Of a stretch of DNA of 42,876 nt, positions 8,024-17,800 are shown piece after piece. Under the pieces are notes generated by a model. That model was not told where the DNA came from and did not search any database. It saw only the letters and a list, made by a program, of their open reading frames with translations. The position numbers were made by a program, and so were the translations under genes. Position 1 is the stretch's first letter; each line of letters opens with the position of its first letter. Where the stretch lies: contig CABSNL010000012.1 of NCBI GenBank assembly GCA_902479095.1, positions 1-42,876 on the forward strand, in the 5' to 3' direction. The stretch comes from an uncultured Collinsella sp. GTDB lineage: Bacteria > Actinomycetota > Coriobacteriia > Coriobacteriales > Coriobacteriaceae.

Positions 8024-9229
8024 ATGAGCGGACTGATTATCGATAGCGAAGCCTGTATCGGCTGCGGTCGCTGCGTTCGCGCCTGCGCCTCGGGCGGCAT
8101 TGTGGTGGAGGGCGAGCGTCCCAATCGCTGCGCCCGCGTGACCGAAGGCTGCATCTTGTGCGGCGGGTGCGTCGATGCCTGTCCCGTCAACGCTATCTCG
8201 ATCGAGCGAGACGAAGCTGCCGGCGCGGCAGACCTTGATGCATATCGAGACATTTGGGTATTCGCGCAGACCGACGAGCACGATACGGTGAATCCCGTTG
8301 CCTATGAGCTCATGGGCAAGGGCCGCGAGCTTGCCGATGCTCGTGGCTGCCGTCTGGTGGCACTGGCCGGCATGGGCCCCGAGGGTTCTCTCGGCGACCT
8401 GGAGCATCTGGTTTGCGCGGGCGCCGACGAAGTCCTGGCCTGTCGCGACGAGCGCCTGCGCCAAAACGATGCGGAGGTCTACGCCCGCTTGATCTGCGAT
8501 TTGGTAGCCGAACGCAAACCCGAGGCCATCCTATACGGTGCGACCGCTTTTGGCCGCGAACTGGCACCCGGCGTTGCCGTGCGCTTGCAGACGGGCCTTA
8601 CGGCTGACTGCACCGTACTTTCGATGGATACGGAGACGGGGCTGCTGCAACAGACGCGTCCGGCGTTTGGCGGCAACCTGATGGCCACCATCGTCTGCCC
8701 CAATCATCGTCCCCAGATGGCAACGGTTCGTCCCGGCATCTTTAAGGCGCCCGACTTTGACTACGACCGCTCCGGCACGATCACCCAGATATCGCTTGCG
8801 GATGATGCTAAGGCTCGTGTCGAGATCTCGATTCCCGCCGAGGAGTGGAGGCAGCAGGCCTCGATCGCCGATGCCGAGCGCTTGGTCGTGGTGGGCCGCG
8901 GCATTGGCTCCAAGAAGAATCTGCCCCTGATACGAAGGCTCGCCGAGGCTCTGGGAGCCGAGCTTGGTTGCACGCGACCTGTCGTGGAGGCCGGCTGGTT
9001 GGAGTGTCGCCATCAGATTGGCCAGACCGGCGTATCGGTTTCGCCCAAGCTTCTCGTGAGTATCGGTGTTTCGGGCGCCATCCAGCATCTTGCCGGCATC
9101 GGTGGGGCAGAGTGCATTATCGCCATCAACGAGGACCCGGATGCCCCCATCTTTGGTGCTGCCCAGTACAAGGTTGTCGGCGATGCCGTCGAGGTCGTCG
9201 AGGAACTGCTGGCCCAGCTTGAGCGCTAG
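8024..9229 (+). CDS. etfA: Electron transfer flavoprotein subunit alpha with N-terminal ferredoxin domain (LctC type)
   Basis: A 401-residue protein. Residues 1-65 form a 2[4Fe-4S] ferredoxin domain with CIGCGRCVRACASGG and CILCGGCVDACPVNA. The rest is EtfA: VVVGRGIGSKKNLPLI, then GQTGVSVSPKLLVSIGVSGA, HLAGIGG and AINEDPDAPIFGAAQ, the FAD-binding C-terminal signature. A ferredoxin extension on EtfA is known from LctC of Acetobacterium woodii, where it helps pass electrons to or from ferredoxin. The ATG at 8024 follows the EtfB stop directly. The stop overlaps the stop of the convergent HD gene inside a shared CTAG. Confidence 0.92.
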   Translation: MSGLIIDSEACIGCGRCVRACASGGIVVEGERPNRCARVTEGCILCGGCVDACPVNAISIERDEAAGAADLDAYRDIWVFAQTDEHDTVNPVAYELMGKGRELADARGCRLVALAGMGPEGSLGDLEHLVCAGADEVLACRDERLRQNDAEVYARLICDLVAERKPEAILYGATAFGRELAPGVAVRLQTGLTADCTVLSMDTETGLLQQTRPAFGGNLMATIVCPNHRPQMATVRPGIFKAPDFDYDRSGTITQISLADDAKARVEISIPAEEWRQQASIADAERLVVVGRGIGSKKNLPLIRRLAEALGAELGCTRPVVEAGWLECRHQIGQTGVSVSPKLLVSIGVSGAIQHLAGIGGAECIIAINEDPDAPIFGAAQYKVVGDAVEVVEELLAQLER

Positions 9230-10038
9230 GCGCGCGCCAGCCAGTCGCGCATCTCGTCCTTAAGGCGGCTCCAAGTCGCCTGCGTGGCGGGGTCGGTAAA
9301 GGGCCGCGTAATGCCAAAGGGCGCGTCGAGCAGGCGGTAGATATCGCCCTGCTCGCGCGCCAGCGCGCGGCTTGCTGGATAGACGAGCTCAAACATAAAG
9401 CAGATGAGTCCCACCAGGTAGTCTGCGGGCTCGTCGCGTTCATCGCGTGCGACGCAGCGGTGCTCGTCAAAGGCGGCAAGTGTCGGCGACGAGAAACGGC
9501 TGCCGAGAAACGTCTTCTCGTCCACCTTGAGGATAGTGTCGACAGTGCTGTCGGCGATGGCGCGCATAATGTCGATCTTGTCGCCATCGCGCACGATATC
9601 GCAGAAGCACCGTGTACGCTCGTCGAGTTGTGCCGGCAGGCGAAAGTCGCTGTGATAGGCGATGCTCGCTCGGATGAGCTCGTCATGCGCACCGGTTTCG
9701 ATAAAGTCACGGATGTTTGTCGTGGCGGGTGCATCGGCGGGATTCTCGCCAAAGAGGACCTCGATGCCCAGCGCCGCATGGCTCATGCTCTCGGCGTCCT
9801 TAAAGGTGTCCCAGCGTCGCAGCTGCTCAAAGCGGCCCATATCGTGTAGCAGGCCGCAAAGCCATGCCAGGTCAATATCTTCTGACGACCAGCCCTGCTC
9901 GCGCGCTACGGCATCGCATGCCTCGGCCACGTGGTACGTATGCTCGATTTTGAGCGCGATGCGTGGGTTGGTGGCGTCGTAGGCATCGGTGTAGCTTTTG
10001 AAGGCCGCGCGCGCCCGGTCTCGATCGATAGCTGTCAT
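9226..10038 (-). CDS. HD domain phosphohydrolase
   Basis: A 270-residue cytoplasmic protein with an HD-type metal site: HTYHVAEAC near residue 29, GLLHDMGRFEQL near residue 67 (the HD pair), HAALGIEVLF, and DGDKIDIMR further on. HD proteins hydrolyse nucleotides or other phosphate esters; the substrate cannot be told. The start at 10038 has AGGAAG upstream. It converges on the etfA gene with overlapping stops and is transcribed away from azlC, so it is probably a single-gene unit. Confidence 0.85.
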   Translation of the reverse strand: MTAIDRDRARAAFKSYTDAYDATNPRIALKIEHTYHVAEACDAVAREQGWSSEDIDLAWLCGLLHDMGRFEQLRRWDTFKDAESMSHAALGIEVLFGENPADAPATTNIRDFIETGAHDELIRASIAYHSDFRLPAQLDERTRCFCDIVRDGDKIDIMRAIADSTVDTILKVDEKTFLGSRFSSPTLAAFDEHRCVARDERDEPADYLVGLICFMFELVYPASRALAREQGDIYRLLDAPFGITRPFTDPATQATWSRLKDEMRDWLARA

Positions 10039-10164
10039 AATGACTTCCTAAAAAGTTGTGTCTTTCGATCCGGTGGCAATTGTAGGTGAACTCGGTTGCT
10101 GTCGGATGATGATTCTGCCGTATCGCTACATGCGGCTCGGAGACCTTGTCAGGATGAGAAGCGT

Positions 10165-10857
10165 ATGGTGTTCAAAATCGTTAGAACCGTCTGGCCGGTG
10201 ATGCTTACCTATGTTGCAATAGGCGCGCCGTGCGGAATGATCATGGGGCAGACGGGAATGGAGCCCTGGATGGTCTTTGCCCTGAGCAGCACGTTTGTGA
10301 CGGGCAGCGGCCAGTTTATGATCTGCAATCTTTGGCTGGCGGACGTGCCGGCACCTTCGATTATCGCGAGCGTTGCCGCCATCTCCTCGCGTTTTGCGCT
10401 TTACTCGGCATCGATCGCGCCGCATCTGACGGGTGCCTCGAAGCGTCAGACGCTGGCTGTTGCCGCGACACTTACCGAGGAGGCATATGGCATCTCGCTT
10501 GCCAAGTTGGTTGAAGGGGAGGATTGGGGCCCGCGCGAGTCCTTTGTGCTCAACGTGATCCTCATCGCAACATGGGGCGTTTCGTGTACGATGGGCACCA
10601 TCGTCGGCGCCGTTGTCGATGTTCCCACCGCCATTGCAGCCTTTGTCTGCACCTCGCTCTTTATCTGCCTGCTCTTTTCGCAGCGGCTGTCGCGCGGCAA
10701 CGTTGTCGCGGCGGTTTCGGGCGCGGTGTCCGTCGCCGTATGCAAGTTCTTGGGCCTCACGAATATTGCCGTGCCGGCAAGCGTCGTGGCCGGCATTGCC
10801 ATTGCGTTGGCGTGCGATGCTGTATTTGACGGAAGAGGTGCCCGCGATGCCCGTTAA
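10165..10857 (+). CDS. azlC: AzlC family branched-chain amino-acid exporter, large subunit
   Basis: A 230-residue protein with several membrane segments. Residues such as YVAIGAPCGMIMGQTG and FVTGSGQFMICNLWLADV match the AzlC family start, in which AzlC and AzlD together export branched-chain amino acids or analogues such as azaleucine. I chose the ATG at 10165, which gives the usual family N terminus; the open frame continues 23 codons upstream without family similarity. It overlaps azlD by 11 bases, so the two are coupled. The opposing importer (livJHMGF) lies about 12 kb away. Confidence 0.88.
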   Translation: MVFKIVRTVWPVMLTYVAIGAPCGMIMGQTGMEPWMVFALSSTFVTGSGQFMICNLWLADVPAPSIIASVAAISSRFALYSASIAPHLTGASKRQTLAVAATLTEEAYGISLAKLVEGEDWGPRESFVLNVILIATWGVSCTMGTIVGAVVDVPTAIAAFVCTSLFICLLFSQRLSRGNVVAAVSGAVSVAVCKFLGLTNIAVPASVVAGIAIALACDAVFDGRGARDAR

Positions 10858-11281
10858 CGAGTTCTTGGTTCTGTGGCTGTCGTCGTGGGCTGCTATCGCG
10901 TTCTTTCGCATCGCGCCGGCGTTCGCCTTGCGCGGGCGGACCCTGTCGCCCCGCATTACCGAGGCCCTGGGCTATATCCCGCCCGCTGCCTTTGCTGCGC
11001 TGGTCGCCAACGACTTGGTGAGCCCCGGCGCGTTCGACGCGGGACTCTGGCCTGCCTTGGTTCCCTGGATTGCGGCCGCCGGCGTCGTGGTCGTGGCGGT
11101 CAAGACAAAATCGATGCTGTGGTGCTGCGTCTCGGGCATCGTACTCTATATCGTCTTGAGCCTTATATGGGGGTGGCGTCGCGGGCGCCGAATCTCGTTC
11201 CATCCCAACTTGTCGAATTTTTCACCGAGCTGGTCTATTTCTTCTGGTACCATGGTCAAACTTTACTGTAGCAAAGCGTGA
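10847..11281 (+). CDS. azlD: AzlD family exporter, small subunit, with extended C terminus
   Basis: Starts at an ATG inside the end of azlC with GGAAGAGG upstream. The first 110 or so residues have three or four hydrophobic helices and GYIPPAAFAALVANDLV, typical of AzlD. The family is usually about 100-110 residues, whereas this one has 144: after LSLIWGWRRG comes a polar tail of about 30 residues with no likeness to the family. A run of five G at the junction (about 11169-11173) makes a small sequencing indel possible; otherwise it is a genuine strain-specific tail. Confidence 0.82.
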   Translation: MPVNEFLVLWLSSWAAIAFFRIAPAFALRGRTLSPRITEALGYIPPAAFAALVANDLVSPGAFDAGLWPALVPWIAAAGVVVVAVKTKSMLWCCVSGIVLYIVLSLIWGWRRGRRISFHPNLSNFSPSWSISSGTMVKLYCSKA

Positions 11282-11320
11282 CGTGGGCTTTTGTACCCCG
11301 TCAGCGGAAATGGGGGTTTC

Positions 11321-12343
11321 ATGGCACAGGAAGCGACCGCCAACGAGCAAAAGAAATTCAAGGTCCCGCGCATCCCGGGCGACATCATGATCTATCCGAT
11401 GATCGTCGGTCTTTTGCTCAACACCTTCTGCCCGCAGGTTTTTGAGATCGGCGGCTTCTTTACGGCTGCCTGCCGCGGTGGCTCCAATACCATCGTCGCC
11501 GCGATCCTGCTGTTTGTGGGCACCGGCATCAGCTTCAAGTCCACGCCGGGCGCCATCAAGACCGGCATCGTCGTGCTGATTCCCAAGCTGGTCGTCGCAG
11601 CGGCTCTCGGCCTGGGCGTGGCATATTTCTTTAACGATAACTTCCTGGGTCTGAGCTCCGTGTCTATCATCGGCGGCATTACGTTTTGCAACATGGCGCT
11701 CTATACGGGCATCATGGGCGAGTTCGGCGATGAGTCCGAGCAGGGCGCCGTCGGTATCCTGTTCTTTACGGCCGGCCCCGCCGTCACGATGATCATCCTT
11801 GGTGTTTCGGGCCTTGCCAACATCCCTGTCGGTACTATCATCGGCTCCATTTTGCCGCTCGTTATCGGCATGGTTCTGGGCAACCTGTTCCCGTTTATCA
11901 AGAACCTGCTAGTTCCCGGTGCCAACCCTGCGATTGCCGTCATCGGATTTCAGCTTGGCGCGTCCATGAGCCTGTCGAGCTTTATCACCGGTGGTATTTC
12001 CGGCATCTTGCTGGGCCTTGTCACGCTGTTTGTCGTCGGTCCCATCACCTTTGCGTTCGAGCGCCTGTGCGGTGGTAACGGCAAGGCTGCCGTGGCTTGT
12101 TCCACCATCGCCGGCACGGCTATGACCACGCCGGTTGCTCTCGCCGAGGTCGCGCCGCGCTACGCCGAGCTTGCGCCCACCGCGTACGCCCAGATCGCCA
12201 CTGCCGTTATCATCACGGCAATCATGGCTCCGATTCTGACCGGCTGGGTCGACAAGAAGTTCTGCCAGGGCAAGGAGGACCTGTCGCCTGCCGGTGTCGA
12301 GGCCATCGAGGAGGCCGTCGCGACCGACATCGACGGTGAGTAA
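11321..12343 (+). CDS. kdgT: 2-keto-3-deoxygluconate permease family transporter
   Basis: A 340-residue membrane protein with about ten hydrophobic helices. It shows the KdgT pattern: IPGDIMIYPMIVGLLLNTF at the start, then GITFCNMALYTGIMGEFG, AVGILFFTAGPAVTMI and STIAGTAMTTPVALAEVAP. KdgT imports 2-keto-3-deoxygluconate with protons. I chose the ATG at 11321, after GGGGGTTTC, rather than the frame start ten codons earlier. No KDG kinase or aldolase is nearby, so the real substrate is open. A strong hairpin at 12390-12431 follows the gene. Confidence 0.88.
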   Translation: MAQEATANEQKKFKVPRIPGDIMIYPMIVGLLLNTFCPQVFEIGGFFTAACRGGSNTIVAAILLFVGTGISFKSTPGAIKTGIVVLIPKLVVAAALGLGVAYFFNDNFLGLSSVSIIGGITFCNMALYTGIMGEFGDESEQGAVGILFFTAGPAVTMIILGVSGLANIPVGTIIGSILPLVIGMVLGNLFPFIKNLLVPGANPAIAVIGFQLGASMSLSSFITGGISGILLGLVTLFVVGPITFAFERLCGGNGKAAVACSTIAGTAMTTPVALAEVAPRYAELAPTAYAQIATAVIITAIMAPILTGWVDKKFCQGKEDLSPAGVEAIEEAVATDIDGE

Positions 12344-12389
12344 CGGCCGTTACCGATAATTGATTCCGGCGTGCAATTCGCGCCGTCCG

Positions 12390-12434
12390 AGCGCCCGAAC
12401 AGAAACTGTTTTGCAGTGATGTTCGGGCGCTTTG
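12390..12434 (+). terminator. Terminator after kdgT
   Basis: AGCGCCCGAACA (12390-12401) and TGTTCGGGCGCT (12420-12431) form a perfect 12-base-pair stem with an 18-base loop. Only a short T-run follows, so termination may be partial. Confidence 0.7.
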
Positions 12435-12442
12435 CTATGATT

Positions 12443-12467
12443 CCCTTTACCCCTGCGGAGTAAAGGG
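12443..12467 (+). promoter_or_regulatory. Second hairpin before the GGDEF gene
   Basis: CCCTTTAC and GTAAAGGG make an 8-base-pair stem around a 9-base loop, 12 bases after the kdgT terminator and 65 bases before the GGDEF start. It could be a back-up terminator or a leader structure. Confidence 0.35.
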
Positions 12468-12532
12468 GTGTTTATTGCCCTGATTCGAATTGGGCGATTC
12501 TGACCATTCGGATATTGAAGGGATGGCGTCTA

Positions 12533-13675
12533 GTGGTTAAGGCACTCAAGATTGAGATATTCCTGCTATGCATGATTGTTCTTATCGGGCTTGCCGCGCG
12601 AAGTCGTCGCTCCTTGTTCTCGAGCACCCTGCAACTATTGTTTAGCATGCTTGGCTACACCTCTGCCGCGTACATATTATTCGATATGATCTGGACGCTT
12701 TCGGATGGTGCGGACGGCACGTTGGGTATTGCTGCCAACTGGATTTCCAACGCGGTTTCGTTTTCGCTCTTTGCCATCGCGTGTCTCATTTGGTTTATCT
12801 ATTCCGAGACGATGCAGGGCTCTCGCCTTGTGACCTCGCGCTATAGGGTGGTGCTTGTAACGTTGCCTACGGCTCTGGTGGTCGTGCTGGCGTTTACCAG
12901 TTACTGGACGCACGCCCTGTTCTATATCGATTCGCAGGGCGTGTATCGTCGCGGCTTTGCTTATATGATTCAGCCCATTGTCAGCTACTGTTACGTTATA
13001 CATGCGTCCCTGCATGCGTTTGTGCAATCTCGCAGGGTCGAGAGCCTACAGACGAAGGCTATCTATCGAACCTTGGCATTTTTCGCCATTCCGGCCCTGG
13101 TGGGCGGTACCTTTCAGGTCGTATGCTCGGTGCCCGGCCTTTGTGTCGGCATAATGATTAGCATGTTGCTGCTCTATATCATCTGCCAGGAGCAGCTCAT
13201 CTCGACCGACCCGTTGACTGGACTCAACAACCGCAACCGTTTTGAGACCTATATGCTGTCGCTCTTTTCAAATGTGGATCAGGCCGAAGATGTGTATCTG
13301 CTCATGATGGACGCCGACGGCTTTAAGCAGATTAACGATCGCTATGGACATGTGGAGGGCGACCATGCTCTTCAGGTTATATCCGCTGCGCTCAAAGAGG
13401 TCTGCTCGGCGTCTGGTGGCTTTATCGCACGCTACGGTGGCGATGAGTTCGTGGTGCTCCAAAAGGCAGTGGCGGAACAGGATATCATGCATCTGTGCGC
13501 GACAATCAACGACGAGCTCGCGCATGCCGAGGTGCCGTATGCATTGCGGATGTCCATCGGTTACGCGCGGGTCGGCGATAGTGTTGATACCTGGCAAGAC
13601 TTACTTCGCGCTGCCGATGCGGAGCTCTACCGCGTCAAGGCCGAGAAAAAGAAAGCCGGCGTTCAGATACGCTAG
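12533..13675 (+). CDS. Membrane-bound diguanylate cyclase (GGDEF)
   Basis: A 380-residue protein: six or seven hydrophobic helices in residues 5-220, then a GGDEF domain starting STDPLTGLNNRNRFETY, with MMDADGFKQINDRYGH and RYGGDEFVVL (GGDEF at about 302-306). The active-site motif is intact, so it should make cyclic di-GMP from two GTP. The RxxD product-inhibition site expected nine residues before GGDEF is absent. The N-terminal membrane part has no sensor domain I recognise and may sense through the membrane itself. I start it at the GTG at 12533, preceded by GAAGGGA; a TTG at 12515 is possible. A terminator follows directly. Confidence 0.88.
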   Translation: MVKALKIEIFLLCMIVLIGLAARSRRSLFSSTLQLLFSMLGYTSAAYILFDMIWTLSDGADGTLGIAANWISNAVSFSLFAIACLIWFIYSETMQGSRLVTSRYRVVLVTLPTALVVVLAFTSYWTHALFYIDSQGVYRRGFAYMIQPIVSYCYVIHASLHAFVQSRRVESLQTKAIYRTLAFFAIPALVGGTFQVVCSVPGLCVGIMISMLLLYIICQEQLISTDPLTGLNNRNRFETYMLSLFSNVDQAEDVYLLMMDADGFKQINDRYGHVEGDHALQVISAALKEVCSASGGFIARYGGDEFVVLQKAVAEQDIMHLCATINDELAHAEVPYALRMSIGYARVGDSVDTWQDLLRAADAELYRVKAEKKKAGVQIR

Positions 13676-13680
13676 GAAAA

Positions 13681-13714
13681 GGGGCACACGACCGCATGGA
13701 TGGTCGTGCGCCCC
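13681..13714. terminator. Hairpin between convergent GGDEF and EamA genes
   Basis: GGGGCACACGACC and GGTCGTGCGCCCC pair over 13 positions with one mismatch around an 8-base loop. Four A bases precede it, giving a T-run on the minus strand, so it may serve both genes. Confidence 0.7.
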
Positions 13715-13785
13715 TATTGCGTTGGCGGGATTAGTAGCGGCTGTCGAAGATACGCCTCGGTTTTTTCTTGGAACGAGGCAGTTCG

Positions 13786-14721
13786 CTAGGCTTTTTTGGG
13801 TTTGTTGACGATGATGATGCCGCCGCAGACCAACAACAGGGCAACGATGACGGTAACGGGGCTCGTGCCCGCGCCTTCGCCGAGCAGCAGCGCGCTCAGC
13901 AGCACATCAAAGACGGGGTTCATAAACCCAAAGACCGAGACGCGGCTGACGGGGTTGACGGCAAGCAGGCGCGACCACAGCGAGTAGGCGACCGCGGAGA
14001 TAAGCGCCATGTAGATGATGAGCGCGATGGCGGGGGCAATCGCCGTGGGGGAGAGCGCGCCACCCATCAAAAAGCCGATGGCGGTGAGGACAAGGCCGCC
14101 GACCAAGAACTGCCACCCGGCAAGCAAGACGCCGTCGTGCTCGCGCGAGAAGATGCCAATCAGGCAGGTCGAAAGGGCACCCGCGACGGTGGAGGCTAGG
14201 ATAAAGCCCTCGCCATCGAGCCTGAAGCCAAAGGTGCCATCCGCGCCCGAAAGGTTGACGAGCGCGACGCCGGCAAAGCCCAGTGCACAGCCAAGCACCT
14301 TGGCCGTATTGAGCTTCTCGGTGCGAAACGCCAGGGCGGCAAAGAGGATGGCTAGGAAGTTGGCGCTGGCCTCGATGATGGAGCTCGACATGGCGCTGGC
14401 GCGCGAGAGGCCCAGATAGAAAAAGAAGTACTGACCGATGGTCTGAAAGAGCGACAAGATAAAGATGGGTTTGATGTCGCGCGCTTGCGGTATGAGGGGG
14501 CGGCGTTGGGCCGCGCTCATCCCAACGATAACCAGGGCGCCGGCAAGCGTAAAGCGCAAGCCCGCAAAGAGCAGCTGCGAAGCGCTATCGTGCGCTGGGA
14601 TACCAAAGAGTGCGTAGCCGATCTTGATGCAGGGGAAAGCCGACCCCCAGAGCGCACAGCAAACAAGACAGCCCAGGATAAGTCCGGGCAGGGTGGCGAG
14701 ATACGGCTTGCGGCTTTCCAT
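13786..14721 (-). CDS. EamA/DMT family transporter
   Basis: A 311-residue membrane protein with about ten helices in two repeated halves (EamA repeats): LVCCALWGSAFPCIKIGYAL in the first and a second starting near TVAGALSTCLIGIFSRE, ending in NKPKKA. This is the drug/metabolite transporter superfamily; members export amino acids or other small metabolites, and the substrate here is unknown. I chose the ATG at 14721 with AGGAAGGA upstream instead of the frame start 14 codons earlier. It follows purL on the same strand, but a strong terminator lies between. Confidence 0.88.
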   Translation of the reverse strand: MESRKPYLATLPGLILGCLVCCALWGSAFPCIKIGYALFGIPAHDSASQLLFAGLRFTLAGALVIVGMSAAQRRPLIPQARDIKPIFILSLFQTIGQYFFFYLGLSRASAMSSSIIEASANFLAILFAALAFRTEKLNTAKVLGCALGFAGVALVNLSGADGTFGFRLDGEGFILASTVAGALSTCLIGIFSREHDGVLLAGWQFLVGGLVLTAIGFLMGGALSPTAIAPAIALIIYMALISAVAYSLWSRLLAVNPVSRVSVFGFMNPVFDVLLSALLLGEGAGTSPVTVIVALLLVCGGIIIVNKPKKA

Positions 14722-14745
14722 GATGTCCTTCCTGTATGCGCGAAG

Positions 14746-14783
14746 CAAAAAAGAACCCGCCACCGGGTGTGCCGGTGGCGGGT
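14746..14783 (-). terminator. Terminator after purL
   Basis: ACCCGCCACCGG (14755-14766) and CCGGTGGCGGGT (14772-14783) form a perfect 12-base-pair stem with a 5-base loop. On the minus strand it is followed by TTCTTTTTTG, a good T-run, so it ends purL transcription upstream of the EamA gene. Confidence 0.88.
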
Positions 14784-14820
14784 GTTGTTACCCGAGGGGA
14801 TTGTACCCGATGGGAAAGGT

Positions 14821-17800
14821 TTAGGCGAAGTAGGCTACGCCGCTCTCGAAGATCGGCATGAACTTATCGCCGGGGACATGCTCGGGCACGTTGCGGTACA
14901 GGTTGTCGCCGCGACGCTCGGCATGGCCCATCTTGCCCAGGACACGGCCGTCGGGGCTCGTGATACCCTCGATGGCGAGTGCGGAGCCGTTGGGGTTGAC
15001 GGAAAGATCCATGCTGGGCTTGCCGTCCTCGCCCACGTACTGCGTGGCGACCTGGCCGTTGGCGATAAGCTGGGCGAGTACCTCGTCGTTGGCGACAAAG
15101 CGGCCCTCGCCGTGGCTGATGGCGACGGTGTAGGGGTCGTCCAGGCTACACTGCGACAGCCACGGGGACAGGTTGGACGAGATGCGGGTGCGAACCAGAC
15201 GGCTCTGATGGCGACCGATAGTGTTGAACGTCAGCGTGGGCGCATCGGGCGTGGCGTCGACGATGTCACCGTAGGGCACCAGGCCGAGCTTGATCAGGGC
15301 CTGGAAGCCGTTGCAGATGCCCAGCATCAGGCCATCGCGGGCCTTGAGCAGGTCGCGGACTGCCTCGGTGACTTCGGGAGCGCGGAAGAACGCCGTGATG
15401 AACTTGGCGGAGCCGTCGGGCTCGTCGCCGCCCGAGAAGCCGCCGGGGATCATGACAATCTGGCTTGCACGGATGCGGCGGGCAAGCTCGTGGGTGCTCT
15501 CGGCGACGGCCTCGGGCGTGAGGTTGTTGATCACGAAGGTGTCGGCCTCGGCGCCGGCGGCGCGGAAGGCACGGGCGCTATCGTACTCGCAGTTGTTGCC
15601 GGGGAATACGGGGATAACCACGCGCGGGCGGGCGATCTTGGCGCCGCCGTACACGTGGATGTCCTTGGCGCGGAAGTCGATGGTCTCGACCTCGGGGGTC
15701 TCGTCGGCGCTGCGGTAGGCAAAGACGCCCTCGATGCCGCTCTCCCAGGCCTCCTGAAGCTCGGAGAGCTCGATGACTTCGGAGCCGGTGTCGATGACAT
15801 AGCCCTCGACGGTGGTGCCCAGGGGCTCGACGACAACGCCGTCGGCGACCTCGGGCAGCTCGGCATCCTCGGCGAGCTCGACGATAAAGCTGCCGTAGAG
15901 CGGGGTGAAGAGGCTCTCCACGTCTACATCCTCGGCAAGCTCGATACCGATCTGGTTACCGACGCACATCTTAAAGAGGCTCTCGGCGCCGCAGCCGTAG
16001 CCGGGCGTGGAGATGGCCAGGGCGTTGCCGTTGGCGGTGAGCGCCTCGACGGCGTCAAACGCGGCGAGCAGCTGCTGGGCGTCGGGACGGTAGTCCTCGC
16101 CATAGGTAGCGGGGGTGATGCGGACGACGCGGTGCGTGAGGCCCTTGAACTCGGGCGAGACGGCGCGGGCGGCCTTGCCCACGGCGACGGCGAAGCTGAT
16201 CAGAGTCGGCGGAACGTTGAGCTCGCCGGCCTCGTCCTCAAACGAGCCGCTCATGGAGTCCTTGCCGCCGATGGCGCCGGCACCCAGGTCGACCTGGGCC
16301 ATAAGGGCGCCCAGGACGGCTGCCGTGGGCTTGCCCCAACGCTCGGCCTCGGTGCGCAGACGCTCGAAGTACTCCTGGAAGGAGAGATAGGCGCGCTTGT
16401 GCTCAAAGCCGGCAGCCACGAGCTTGGCGATGGACTCGACCACGGACAGGTAGGCGCCCGCAAACTGGTCGGCTTCCATCAGATAGGGGTTAAAGCCCCA
16501 TGCCATGGCGCTCGCCGTGGTGGTCTCGCCGTCCACGGGGAACTTGGCGACCATGGCCGAGCTCGGGGTGAGCTGCGTCTTGCCGCCAAAGGGCATGAGC
16601 ACGGTTGCGGCACCGATGGTGGAGTCGAAACGCTCGGAAAGGCCCTTGTTGGAAGCGACGTTGAGGTCGGTGACGAGCGAGGTCATGCGCTCGGCAAGCG
16701 TGGTGCCGGCCCAGCTGGGCTGCCACACGCTACGGGCGCACACGTGGGCGACCTGGTGCTTGGGTGCGCCGTTGGAGTTGAGGAACTCGCGGGACAGGTC
16801 GACGATGGCGACGCCGTTCCAGGCCATGCGCATGCGCGGCTCGGCGGTAACCTCGGCGATAACGGTCGCCTCGAGGTTCTCCTCGGCGGCGTAGCCCATG
16901 AACTCCTCGACGTCACCGTCGGCGACGGCACAGGCCATGCGCTCCTGGGACTCAGAGATAGCGAGCTCGGTGCCGTCCAGACCGTCGTACTTCTTGGTCA
17001 CGGTATCAAGGTCGACATACAGGCCGTCGGCAAGCTCGCCCACGGCGACCGAGACGCCGCCGGCGCCAAAGTCGTTGCAGCGCTTGATCAGACGGCAGGC
17101 GTCGCCGCGGCGGAACAGGCGCTGCAGCTTGCGCTCGACAGGGGCGTTGCCCTTCTGGACCTCGGCACCCGAGGTCTCGATGGACTCGGTGTTCTGGGTC
17201 TTGGAGGAGCCGGTGGCGCCACCGATGCCATCGCGGCCGGTGCGGCCGCCCAGCAGGATGATCTTGTCGGTGGGGGCGGGGCACTCGCGACGAACGTGGT
17301 TTGCCGGGGTAGCGCCCACGACGGCGCCAACCTCCATGCGCTTGGCCACGTAACCGGGGTGATAGAGTTCGTTGACCTGACCGGTGGCAAGGCCGATCTG
17401 GTTGCCGTAGCTGGAGTAGCCGGCGGCGGCAGTGGTCACGAGCTTGCGCTGCGGCAGCTTGCCCTCGAGCGTCTCGGAAACCGGGACGGTGGGGTCACCG
17501 GCGCCGGTGACACGCATGGCCTGGTACACGTAGCTGCGGCCCGAGAGCGGGTCGCGGATGGCGCCGCCCACGCAGGTGGCGGCACCGCCGAAGGGCTCGA
17601 TCTCGGTCGGGTGGTTGTGGGTCTCGTTCTTAAACAGGAACAGCCAGTCCTGGTCCTCGCCGTCGACATCGACCTTCACCTTGACGGTGCAGGCGTTGAT
17701 CTCCTCGGACTCGTCGACATCGGTCATGACGCCGGTCTTCTTGAGGTACTTGGCGCCGATGGTGCCCATGTCCATGAGGCAGACGGGCTTGGCGTCGCGA

